Positions 24,298 through 31,940 of a stretch of DNA of 64,000 nucleotides are shown piece by piece. The stretch comes from Rhizobium sp. Root1220 (GTDB taxonomy: Bacteria; Pseudomonadota; Alphaproteobacteria; Rhizobiales; Rhizobiaceae). The stretch is taken from positions 186,001 to 250,000 of the forward strand of contig NZ_LMDG01000035.1 of NCBI RefSeq assembly GCF_001426265.1. Direction: 5' to 3'. Position 1 is the stretch's first letter. Every line of letters starts with the position of its first letter. The translations under genes and the position numbers were made by a program. A model generated the notes under the pieces. It was not told where the DNA came from and made no database searches. It worked only from the letters and a program-made list of their open reading frames with translations.

Positions 24298-25581
24298 ATG
24301 AGCGTATCGGTTTCCACCAAGAGTTTTACTGGCCAGAACAGCTTCCCCGTCGACGAAGTTCGCGCCATGTTCCCTTCCATCCAGAAGGCTGGGGACTTCA
24401 TCTTTCTCGACAATGCCGGTGGTGCACAGGTTCCCCAGGCTGTCGTTGACGCGGTAGCGAACCATCTCGTCGACTTCAACGTTCAGCGGATGGCAAAGTA
24501 CCAGCATAGCCAGGGCGTCGACCGAAATCTCGATGAGGCCCGCGAAACCGTGGCACTTCTCGTCAATGCCTATCGCCCTGAAGAAATCTCCTTCGGCCTC
24601 AATGCGACGTCCTTCATCCGCCTGGTCAGCCTCGGCATTGCCAAGATGCTTCAGGAACGCAACGAGATCGTCGTCACGGACATGGATCATGACGCCAATA
24701 TCGCCACCTGGCTTGCGCTGGAAGCGGACGGCGCCAAGGTCGTATGGTGGCGCATGCGCGACGACGGCACCTTGCACGTCGAGGATCTGAAGCCGCTCCT
24801 GAACGACAGGACCCGCCTTGTCGCCTGCACGGTCACGGCGCATTCGATCGGCACCATCGTCGACGTCGAGGCCGTGGGGAAACTCGCGCACGCCGCCGGC
24901 GCGGAGGTGTTTCTGGATTGCGTCCACTACGGTCCGCATGGCCTGATGGATGTTCAGGCTTGGGATTGCGACTATCTGGTTTGCTCCGGGTACAAGAATT
25001 TTTCCCCACACATGGGTTTCCTGTGGGGACGCTATGATGCGCTCTGCAAGCTTCCAACGTTCAAGGAAGACTTCATTCCTGACGTACCGCCCTACAAGAT
25101 CGAAGTGGGCACGTTCACCTACGAGAACGTCGCAGGCATGAACGCCGCGGTGAAGTATCTCGAGGCCCTCGGCCGCCGCTTCCTGTCCGGCGCCGGCCAT
25201 TCGCGCCGCGAAGCGCTGGCGGCGGCAATGGGTGCGATCCGCGAGTATGAACTGACCCTGTCGCGCGACATGATAGCCGTCCTCAAGAAGCACGGCGCCG
25301 TGATCTACGGGGTCTCCGACGAAGAGCGGTTGTCACAGCGCGTTCCGACCATCTGTTTCAACATTCCCGGCATCACGCCACAGCAGATCGCCGCGGACAT
25401 GGGAGAGGCGGGCATCGGCTTGCGCGACGGTCATATGTTTGCGCCACGGCTGATGAAACGGCTTGGCTTGTCGATGGAACAAGGCGCCATCCGCGTCTCG
25501 CTCGTTCATTACAACAAGACCGAGGAGATCGGCCGGTTCGACAAAGTGCTGGGCGAGATTCTTGCAAAACGGAAAGTTTAA
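24298..25581 (+). CDS. Class V aminotransferase, cysteine-desulfurase-like
   Basis: 427 aa from the ATG at 24298 (GGAG upstream); the in-frame start at 24202 was rejected because it would overlap the operator-like sequence and has no ribosome-binding site. It is a PLP fold-type I enzyme with FLDNAGGAQVPQ, a VTDMDHDANI loop, and the PLP lysine in CSGYKNFSPHMGFLWG. It resembles the cysteine desulfurase-like (VC1184/TIGR01976) subfamily, which lacks a clear role in Fe-S assembly. The catalytic-Cys loop of IscS/SufS is not obvious. In this context it could be a lyase or aminotransferase for the pathway regulated by the adjacent GntR protein. Confidence 0.8.
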   Translation: MSVSVSTKSFTGQNSFPVDEVRAMFPSIQKAGDFIFLDNAGGAQVPQAVVDAVANHLVDFNVQRMAKYQHSQGVDRNLDEARETVALLVNAYRPEEISFGLNATSFIRLVSLGIAKMLQERNEIVVTDMDHDANIATWLALEADGAKVVWWRMRDDGTLHVEDLKPLLNDRTRLVACTVTAHSIGTIVDVEAVGKLAHAAGAEVFLDCVHYGPHGLMDVQAWDCDYLVCSGYKNFSPHMGFLWGRYDALCKLPTFKEDFIPDVPPYKIEVGTFTYENVAGMNAAVKYLEALGRRFLSGAGHSRREALAAAMGAIREYELTLSRDMIAVLKKHGAVIYGVSDEERLSQRVPTICFNIPGITPQQIAADMGEAGIGLRDGHMFAPRLMKRLGLSMEQGAIRVSLVHYNKTEEIGRFDKVLGEILAKRKV

Positions 25582-25741
25582 CGGCAAGCCGCTGACGACA
25601 AAACCATCTCGGGCGCAACAAGACCTTTGAAACTTAAAATTTCTCTTGAATTGCGCCCGACTTCGAATAACGTTTTTAGCCGGGCGTTGATCTTTGCTTG
25701 TGAGGCAGGAGGCGTCCGCTCAGAGCTGTAAGGACTGATTC

Positions 25742-26950
25742 TTGTCTTTTTTGCCGCCACCCCTTTCTGCGGAAACAGCGAAGGCTCGCCATGCTTTCGA
25801 AGGAATCCGCGCGCAGATTCGCGATCTCAGAACCGAAAACATAGCAGCGCTGGCAATGCGTGCCCGCGAGCTCGGGGATGTCATCCCGCTCTGGTATGGC
25901 GAAGGCGACATGGTGACGCCGGCCTTCATCCGGGACGCCGCCAAGGCAGCACTGGATGAAGGCTCGACCTTCTACATTCCGAACATGCGTGGCCTCGATG
26001 CGCTCAATCAGGCGCTCAGCCGATATCAGTCAGACCTGCACGGCCGCCCAATTCCGGTCGAGCGGACGACTGTGGCGCCTAGCGGCATGCAGGCGCTCTA
26101 TATTGCCCTGCAGCTTCTCGTCGATATCGGCACGAATGTCGTTTATGTCGCGCCGCAATGGCCGAACATCCACAATGCCATCCATCTGATCGGCGGCGAA
26201 CCGCGCCCTGTTTCGCTCGACTTCGATACCGATTGGCGCCTCGATCTCGACAAGCTCTTTGCGGCCTGCGATGCCCGCACGCGGGCGATCTTCCTGTCGA
26301 CCCCATCCAATCCCACCGGCTGGACGGCAAGCGCCGCCGAGATGCAGGCACTTCTGGAATTCAGCCGTCGCACCGGCATCTGGATCATATCGGATGAGGT
26401 CTACGGTCGGCTATATTTCGAGGGCAACGTCGCGCCCTCGATCCTCCAGATTGCCGACGACAGCGACCGCGTGATCTCGATCAACAGCTTCTCCAAGGCC
26501 TGGGCGATGACCGGCTGGCGGATAGGCTGGCTATCTCATCCGTCAGGGATTGCCGATCAACTGGCGGCCATGACGCAGTATATGAACAGTGGCACGGCGG
26601 GCATGATCCAGGCCGGCGCCGTTGCAGCCCTCACCGACGGCGAGCCGCTTGTGGCGGAAATCCGCGGTAAGGCGAAAGCCGGTCTCGACCTTGCCTACGA
26701 GCGCCTTGGCGGGATTCCGGGCATGATCCTTCCCGACAAGCCACGGGGTGGCATGTATGCGTTCTTTGCGCTCGAGGGTCGCGCCGATGCGCGGGAGGCC
26801 TGCGCGGATATTCTCGAGAAGGCCCGCGTGGGTCTGGCGCCGGGTCATCTCTTCGGCAATTCTTCCGCGGCTTTCCTGCGCATGTGCGTATTCCGCGACA
26901 TCGAACAGATAGGGATTGCGCTCGATCGCATGGTCGACGCGATGACATGA
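25742..26950 (+). CDS. Class I/II PLP aminotransferase
   Basis: 402 aa with a TTG start; AAGGA lies about 9 bases upstream and no better start exists. An AspC/AAT-like fold type I enzyme with GEGDMVTPAF near residue 59, substrate/PLP Asp in IISDEVYGRL, the Schiff-base lysine in SFSKAWAMTGWRIGW and a C-terminal FLRMCVF carrying the carboxylate-binding Arg. It catalyses a 2-oxo acid/amino acid exchange or related reaction in the cytoplasm. A hairpin follows the stop and the amino-acid ABC genes come next, which suggests that the imported amine is its substrate. Confidence 0.85.
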   Translation: MSFLPPPLSAETAKARHAFEGIRAQIRDLRTENIAALAMRARELGDVIPLWYGEGDMVTPAFIRDAAKAALDEGSTFYIPNMRGLDALNQALSRYQSDLHGRPIPVERTTVAPSGMQALYIALQLLVDIGTNVVYVAPQWPNIHNAIHLIGGEPRPVSLDFDTDWRLDLDKLFAACDARTRAIFLSTPSNPTGWTASAAEMQALLEFSRRTGIWIISDEVYGRLYFEGNVAPSILQIADDSDRVISINSFSKAWAMTGWRIGWLSHPSGIADQLAAMTQYMNSGTAGMIQAGAVAALTDGEPLVAEIRGKAKAGLDLAYERLGGIPGMILPDKPRGGMYAFFALEGRADAREACADILEKARVGLAPGHLFGNSSAAFLRMCVFRDIEQIGIALDRMVDAMT

Positions 26951-26972
26951 CGTTCCGCCACAAGGCGGAACG
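26951..26972 (+). promoter_or_regulatory. Intercistronic hairpin
   Basis: CGTTCCGCC / GGCGGAACG, 9-bp perfect stem, loop ACAA, directly abutting the aminotransferase stop. There is no T-run afterwards, so it is an attenuator or mRNA-stabilising element rather than a strong terminator. The binding-protein gene starts 58 bases later. Confidence 0.5.
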
Positions 26973-27030
26973 GGAAATACCGGCGCCGGCGAGATCCGGC
27001 GCAGGCCGACAAACCAGAGGGAGATAAAAA

Positions 27031-27828
27031 ATGAGCCTGACCCGTCGAAACCTGTTGGCCCTTGCGGCCGCCATCGGCCTCGCCGGTGGAGTATCCACCG
27101 CCTATGCGGCCGACGTCCTGAACGTCGGTTCGTATCCGAGCAACCCCCCCTTCGAATACAAGAACGACAGCGGCACCTTCGAAGGCTTCGAAGTCGACAT
27201 CGTCACCGAAGCGGCCAAGCGTATCGGCCTGAAGCCGGAAATCGCCGATTATGGCTTCCAGGCCCTTTTCGCGGGCACCACATCGAAGCGCATCGACGTC
27301 GCGATCTCCTCGATCACCATCACACCGGATCGCCTGAAGTCGCAGTCGTTCACCCAGCCCTACTACGATTCCGACATGGGCGTCGCCACCAAGACCGACA
27401 GCGACATCAAGGGTTTGGGCGATCTCAAGGGCAAGACAATCGGCGTGCTCTCCGGCTCGACCGGTGACAAGTGGGTCAAGGATAACACTGCAGCCAACGG
27501 CTTCGGTGACGTCAAGGGCTACAATGCCCAGCAGGAAATGTTCCTCGACCTCGGCGCCGGTCGTGTCGATGCCGTCATCAGCGACATCCCCGGCATGGAG
27601 TACCTCTTCGTCAAGATGAAGGGCTTTGCCGTCAAGGATCGCATCAAGACCGGCGAACAGTACGGTCTGATGATGACGAAGGATCACCCGCTGCTCGAGA
27701 AGATGAACGGCGCGATCACCGAAATGAAGAAGGACGGCACCCTCGCCGCCATCCACAAGAAGTGGTTCGGCAGCGATGCACCGGCCGGCTCGTCGACGAT
27801 CACCGAGCTGCCGATCCCGAAGGCATAA
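27031..27828 (+). CDS. Polar amino acid ABC transporter, periplasmic binding protein (family 3)
   Basis: 265 aa, ATG with AGGGAGA upstream. The N-terminal signal peptide contains a twin arginine (LTRRNLLALAAAIGLAGG) and is cleaved after AYA near residue 26; either Sec or Tat export is possible. The mature part is a family-3 solute-binding protein (YPSNPPFEYKNDSGTFEGFEV, then DLKGKTIGVLSGSTG), which captures an amino acid or related cation. It is followed by a hairpin and a single permease gene. Confidence 0.87.
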   Translation: MSLTRRNLLALAAAIGLAGGVSTAYAADVLNVGSYPSNPPFEYKNDSGTFEGFEVDIVTEAAKRIGLKPEIADYGFQALFAGTTSKRIDVAISSITITPDRLKSQSFTQPYYDSDMGVATKTDSDIKGLGDLKGKTIGVLSGSTGDKWVKDNTAANGFGDVKGYNAQQEMFLDLGAGRVDAVISDIPGMEYLFVKMKGFAVKDRIKTGEQYGLMMTKDHPLLEKMNGAITEMKKDGTLAAIHKKWFGSDAPAGSSTITELPIPKA

Positions 27829-27852
27829 GCTCACGACTGAGTTCGAATCCGT

Positions 27853-27876
27853 CATGCCGGCCTGCGGGCCGGCGTG
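27853..27876 (+). promoter_or_regulatory. Intercistronic hairpin after binding-protein gene
   Basis: CATGCCGGCC / GGCCGGCGTG (one G-U pair) with loop TGCG, in the gap between the binding-protein and permease genes. There is no T-run. Expected to lower downstream expression relative to the binding protein. Confidence 0.5.
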
Positions 27877-27901
27877 ATGCCTGACTCTGTTTCTGCGAGG
27901 A

Positions 27902-28582
27902 ATGCCCATGTCGCTGGTCGAGACTTTCTTCAACGCCGATGTCCTGCTGTCCAGCCTGCCGGCACTCCTTCGTGGTCTCTGGAACACCCTCCTGCTCGGT
28001 CTTCTTGCTATCATCGTCGGCGTTCCCGCCGGGCTGGTCGTGAGCCTGATCCGGCTCTATGCGCCAAAGCCGTTGCGCCTTCTGACGACGATCTACATCG
28101 ACATCTTTCGCGCGGTGCCGGTGCTTGTCGTCCTGATCCTGATTTACTACGCCCTGCCGTTCCTCGGAATCCGCCTCTCGTCCTGGGCTTCGGCGGTTCT
28201 GGCCTTCTCGATCGTCATGGCCGCCTATTCGGCCGAAATTTTCCGCTCCGGCATCGAAAGCGTCCCGCGCGGCCAGTTCGAGGCGGCAGACGCTCTCGGC
28301 CTGCCCTTCCTGGTGACGCTGCGCAAGGTGATCCTGCCGCAAGCGCTGCGCATCGTAATCCCACCGACGACCAGCAACTGCGTCTCGATGTTCAAGGACA
28401 CCTCTCTCGCCTCGACCGTGGCGTTGCCGGAACTGCTCAAGGAAGCAACAGATGCGCAGGCGCTCTACGCCAATCCGACGCCTCTGATCGGCGCAGCACT
28501 GGTCTATATCATGTTCCTGTGGCCGATGGTTCGGCTGGTCAGCCTGCTGGAGAAGCGCTTCAAGGCAGAAAAGACCCGCTGA
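27902..28582 (+). CDS. Polar amino acid ABC transporter permease
   Basis: 226 aa; ATG at 27902 or 27908. A HisM/GlnP-type inner-membrane protein with about five helices, starting LLGLLAIIVGVPAGLVVSLI, and the family stretch IYIDIFRAVPVLVVLILIYYALPF. The coupling loop is QFEAADALGLPFLVTLRKVILPQAL. It would homodimerise to form the pore. No ATP-binding gene follows: the next gene is a convergent MarR regulator. The ATPase must come from elsewhere in the genome. Confidence 0.87.
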   Translation: MPMSLVETFFNADVLLSSLPALLRGLWNTLLLGLLAIIVGVPAGLVVSLIRLYAPKPLRLLTTIYIDIFRAVPVLVVLILIYYALPFLGIRLSSWASAVLAFSIVMAAYSAEIFRSGIESVPRGQFEAADALGLPFLVTLRKVILPQALRIVIPPTTSNCVSMFKDTSLASTVALPELLKEATDAQALYANPTPLIGAALVYIMFLWPMVRLVSLLEKRFKAEKTR

Positions 28583-28596
28583 GAGCGGTATGCCGA

Positions 28597-29106
28597 CTAT
28601 TCGAAGTCCGTACCGGAAAGGTGGTTGCTGACGGAAGCCTTGACGGCCCCGATCCGGGACCAGAGGGCCGCCACATCCGCCGGGTCGACATCGGCCATCA
28701 TATCGCGCAGCCAGCTCTCGTGAGCCGCCGCCATCGTCGCGAAAAGATCGTCGCCCTTGGCTGTCAGCTTGGCGACCGTCACGCGGCGATCGTCGTCCGG
28801 TGTCTCGCGAACGATGAGCCCATCCGTCTCAAGCCGCTCCACCAATCCGGTCACGTTGCCGTTCGTCACCATGGTGCGCTTGGACAGTTCGCCGAGGCGA
28901 AGCCCGCCATGCTCGCGATAGAGTTGGGCCATCAGATCAAACTGCGGCAGGGTTGCGCCGAACTCGTTTCGCAGGCGGCGACGAACCTCCTGCGAGATCA
29001 GCTTCGTGGTGGAAAGCATTCGCAGCCAGAGCCGAAGCTCCTGCTTTTCATGGGCGCCCCGGACAATGGTCTCCAGGTCGACGGTATCGACTTCCGCCTC
29101 TGCCAT
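28597..29106 (-). CDS. MarR-family regulator
   Basis: 169 aa, ATG start. Central winged helix (about 60-125: LRLGELSKRTMVTNGNVTGLVERLETDGLI, then the wing DDDRRVTVAKLT), flanked by dimerisation helices. MarR proteins repress catabolic genes until an aromatic ligand binds. It is co-directional with the flavoprotein gene at 29195-30766, 88 bases downstream of that gene's stop. A TTTGA-AATG-TCAAA palindrome lies in the gap. It is one of two MarR genes bracketing the island's flavoprotein and hydrolase genes, so control by an indole-type or aminobenzoyl ligand is plausible. Confidence 0.85.
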   Translation of the reverse strand: MAEAEVDTVDLETIVRGAHEKQELRLWLRMLSTTKLISQEVRRRLRNEFGATLPQFDLMAQLYREHGGLRLGELSKRTMVTNGNVTGLVERLETDGLIVRETPDDDRRVTVAKLTAKGDDLFATMAAAHESWLRDMMADVDPADVAALWSRIGAVKASVSNHLSGTDFE

Positions 29107-29157
29107 TTCACTCCACTCGAACCATTTGGGATAGTTCCGATGGTCTAGGCATCAATA

Positions 29158-29171
29158 TTTGAAATGTCAAA
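29158..29171. promoter_or_regulatory. Candidate MarR operator
   Basis: Perfect inverted repeat TTTGA-AATG-TCAAA, 52-65 bases before the MarR ATG at 29106. Short AT-rich palindromes of this form are common MarR sites; autoregulation is the simple reading. Confidence 0.4.
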
Positions 29172-29194
29172 GGAATTGCTTTTGATGGAGGCCG

Positions 29195-30766
29195 TTATGA
29201 CCGGGAAAGCATCTTTGCAAGCATGAAGCCCGACCCTGCTCCCGTTCCCGCGCCCGGCCAGGTGGAGGCGCCGCACATATAGAGCGACTTTACCGGCGTC
29301 GCATAGCGCGAATATCCGGCAACCGGACGGAAGATGAAGTTCTGGTCGAGATGATGGCTCCCCGACAGATTGTCGCCGCCGATCAGGTTCGGGTTCTCGC
29401 GCTCCAGGTCTGTGGGCGAGAAAATCGCGCGGCCGAGGACTTTCGAGCGCAGGCCCGGCGCATAGCGCTCGAGGATGTCGAGAACGCGCTCGGCATAGGC
29501 CTCCTTCGCATCATCCCAGTTCCGGGCAGTGATTTCGCCGGCCGCGTCACCATGGAATTCGGCGGGCAGTACCCGCACCTGCACCCAGAGGACATGCTTG
29601 CCATCCGGCGCGCGCGTCGGATCGATCGCCGTCGGCTGGCCGACGACCAGCGCGGGTTCGGATGGAAGCAGCCCGGCAGCGGCTTCGGCGTAGACACGTG
29701 ACATCATTTCGAGGTCGGGTGCCACGTGAACATAGGCGAAGCGCTTGAGTTCCTCGCCGGCACGCCAGTCGGGCAATCCGTCGAGGGCGAGGTGAAGCAT
29801 CATTGTCCCAGGCCCGGCGCGAAATTGCTGGATCTTGCGATCAAAATCGGCGCGCGCCGCGTCGGCCGCGACAAGTCGGCCAAACAGGTTCCTGGGATGA
29901 ATATTGGCGATCACCGCTTTCTGGGCTTCCAGGATTCTCCCGTCGGCAAGCACGACGCCCGTCGCCCGACCTCCGGACAGTCTGATGTGCTCGACGGGAG
30001 CGCCAAGGATCAATTCGCCGCCCCTGGCCTTCAAGACGCCTGTCATCGCCGCGATGATCGTGTCGGCACCACCCTTGCCGATCACCATGCCGAACGCCTG
30101 GTTGGCCATCGATTCAAGATAGGGGAACAAGGCGCCGCCGGCGACATCGGGGGAGAAGTCAAGATGCAACCCCCAGGCCGCCATCATCGTCTTGAGCTTC
30201 GCGTGCCTGAACCGTGCATCGAGAAAATCGCGTGGAGAGGCGAAGAGAAGCCGCAGCGTGTCGTAGAGCCAACCGGTTCCCTTCTGTCGCCAGGCTTTCC
30301 AGACAACCTTTGCAGCGGCAAATGACGGCATCGGCGCTCCGAGAAGACCAAAGATATGGGGTGCATCGGAACCGAATTCCGCAAGCATCGCCCGCCAGGC
30401 GAGGGCGTCCTCAGGGGAGAGGGCGGCAATGCCCGCGCTTGTCTTTTCGAGATCGGAATTGACGCCAAGAAAAGTGTCGTCGCGAAACACCGTCGCAAAG
30501 CAGTCGGCAGCGGGAACGAAACCAAGGCCATGTGCGATCAGCGCTTCCTTGTGCTCGGCAAAAAAGCCCGAACCGGCAAACATTGACAGGTTCATGGCGG
30601 CAACGTCGTGACGGAAGCCCGGGATGGTCATCTCACGCGTCTTCACAGCGCCGCCAGCTTCCGCATTGGCCTCCACCACGGCAACTTTCCATCCCTTCGT
30701 CGCTAGGTGGACGGCCGCGGCGAGACCGTTGTGACCCGCGCCCACCACCACTGCATCGTAGCTCAT
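29195..30766 (-). CDS. CrtI-like FAD oxidoreductase (COG1233), copy 1
   Basis: 523 aa from the ATG at 30766, rather than a start 14 codons upstream. N-terminal FAD-binding motif VVVGAGHNGLAAAVHLA, then EANAEAGGAVKTRE and GFRHDVAAMNLSMF; the C-terminal FAD contact is LYMCGASTWPGAGTGAGSGF. It belongs to the phytoene-desaturase/amine-oxidase-like superfamily, but no other carotenoid genes are present. It lies divergent from the isatin-hydrolase-like gene, and a paralogous enzyme (31941) is on the other side. An oxidation or dehydrogenation of an indolic intermediate, for example dioxindole to isatin, is a reasonable guess. Confidence 0.8.
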   Translation of the reverse strand: MSYDAVVVGAGHNGLAAAVHLATKGWKVAVVEANAEAGGAVKTREMTIPGFRHDVAAMNLSMFAGSGFFAEHKEALIAHGLGFVPAADCFATVFRDDTFLGVNSDLEKTSAGIAALSPEDALAWRAMLAEFGSDAPHIFGLLGAPMPSFAAAKVVWKAWRQKGTGWLYDTLRLLFASPRDFLDARFRHAKLKTMMAAWGLHLDFSPDVAGGALFPYLESMANQAFGMVIGKGGADTIIAAMTGVLKARGGELILGAPVEHIRLSGGRATGVVLADGRILEAQKAVIANIHPRNLFGRLVAADAARADFDRKIQQFRAGPGTMMLHLALDGLPDWRAGEELKRFAYVHVAPDLEMMSRVYAEAAAGLLPSEPALVVGQPTAIDPTRAPDGKHVLWVQVRVLPAEFHGDAAGEITARNWDDAKEAYAERVLDILERYAPGLRSKVLGRAIFSPTDLERENPNLIGGDNLSGSHHLDQNFIFRPVAGYSRYATPVKSLYMCGASTWPGAGTGAGSGFMLAKMLSRS

Positions 30767-31091
30767 CCTGAACCCCTCGTTCACTTTGATTTTTATTCGC
30801 ACATGCATACATCTTCGAGAGTTGCATTCAAGAGCCCGACGGTCAGCAAGCCCTCGGAAGCATCCCAGTGGTCCACTTGATCTCTATCAGATGCCCTTTG
30901 TTTCGGAACAAACGTCGCGGTTTCGTCATGTCGAGGCAAATGCAACGCGTGTCTTTCTCGCTGGCTGCAGATACTTGCAATATCATATGTCGTGGCATAG
31001 GCTCCCATCATCCAGCAGCCGCGGGCATAGACAAGAAGCCTAAAAGCCCTTTGCACCGTCGCGCTGGCATCTCGCCAAGGGGAACCCTGAA
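30767..31091. other. Divergent promoter region of the flavoprotein and cyclase genes
   Basis: 325 bases without a gene. It contains GTTGCATTC at 30821-30829 and, further right, CAAATGCAAC and CTTGCAATATC, which share a TTGCA core with the palindrome GTTGCAAC in the iorA/ABC divergent region at 37977. This might be a common operator, but I could not derive a consistent palindrome. No clear -35/-10 pair seen. Confidence 0.4.
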
Positions 31092-31877
31092 ATGTCGTCT
31101 ACAGCTCTTTCCAATCTCGCAACTGCACTCATCTCCGGCGCCGTGAAGGTCGTCGATCTCACTGCACCGCTCGGCCCCGATACACCGGTGCTCTACCTGC
31201 CGCCGCAGTTCGGCAAGAACACCCCGAACGTCAAGGTGCACACCATTTCGGCTTACGACCAGGACGGCCCGTTCTGGGCTTGGAACTGGCTTGAACTTGG
31301 CGAGCACACCGGCACGCATTTCGACGCGCCCTGTCACTGGATCACCGGCAAGGACAACCCGAACAATACGACCGATACCATTCCGCCGCAGAACTTCGTA
31401 GCGCCGGTCAACGTCATCGACCGCTCGAAGGAATCCGCCGCCAATCCCGACTATCTGCTGACCGTCGAGAGCATCAAGGAATGGGAAGCCGAGCATGGCG
31501 AGATCGAGGCCGGCAGCTGGGTACTGCTGCGCACCGATTGGTACAAGCGCAACGGTTCCACCGAGACCTTCCTGAACGCCGATGAGAATGGTCCGCATTC
31601 GCCCGGTCCGACCGCCGAGGCGATCGAATATCTGCTGACCAAGAACATCATCGGCTGGGGACAGGAAACCATCGGCACCGACGCAGGCTCGGCCGGCGGC
31701 ATGAACCCTCCCTTCCCGGCGCACAACCTGATGCACAAGGCCAACCGCTACGGGCTCGCCAGCCTTTGCCAGCTCGACCAGCTCCCGGCAAAGGGTGCAG
31801 TCCTGATTGCTGCTCCCCTGAAGCTCGTCAAGGGTACGGGCTCGCCCGTTCGCGCACTGGCGCTTGTCACGAAGTAA
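31092..31877 (+). CDS. Cyclase-family hydrolase, isatin-hydrolase-like
   Basis: 261 aa, ATG with AAGGGGAA upstream. PF04199-type metal-dependent hydrolase. The manganese/zinc ligands lie in HTGTHFDAPCHW (His72, His76, Asp78, His82). Other conserved parts are FWAWNWLELGEH, SWVLLRTDWYKR, DENGPHSPGPT and TIGTDAGSAGGMNPPFPAHN. The family includes kynurenine formamidase (KynB, about 210 aa) and isatin hydrolase (about 260 aa). Length, the Trp/Phe-rich pocket segment and the AGSAGGM stretch recall isatin hydrolase, which opens isatin to isatinate. It sits among genes that could act before and after that step. Kynurenine formamidase is the alternative. A hairpin follows the stop. Confidence 0.78.
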   Translation: MSSTALSNLATALISGAVKVVDLTAPLGPDTPVLYLPPQFGKNTPNVKVHTISAYDQDGPFWAWNWLELGEHTGTHFDAPCHWITGKDNPNNTTDTIPPQNFVAPVNVIDRSKESAANPDYLLTVESIKEWEAEHGEIEAGSWVLLRTDWYKRNGSTETFLNADENGPHSPGPTAEAIEYLLTKNIIGWGQETIGTDAGSAGGMNPPFPAHNLMHKANRYGLASLCQLDQLPAKGAVLIAAPLKLVKGTGSPVRALALVTK

Positions 31878-31882
31878 CTTCC

Positions 31883-31909
31883 ACGGGCCGGAGCCAGGCT
31901 CCGGCCCGT
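31883..31909 (+). terminator. Hairpin after the cyclase gene
   Basis: Perfect 12-bp stem ACGGGCCGGAGC / GCTCCGGCCCGT with loop CAG, followed by TTTCAGATTTCT. The T-run is weak, so it may be a partial terminator or stability element before the next flavoprotein gene, which begins 32 bases later. Confidence 0.55.
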
Positions 31910-31940
31910 TTCAGATTTCTAGCTGCGCCGGGGCGACGCA

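Noticed and set aside
31092..31877. Kynurenine formamidase (kynB) as the primary call
   Set aside because: Longer than KynB and without kynA/kynU neighbours. Kept only as an alternative to an isatin-hydrolase-like enzyme.
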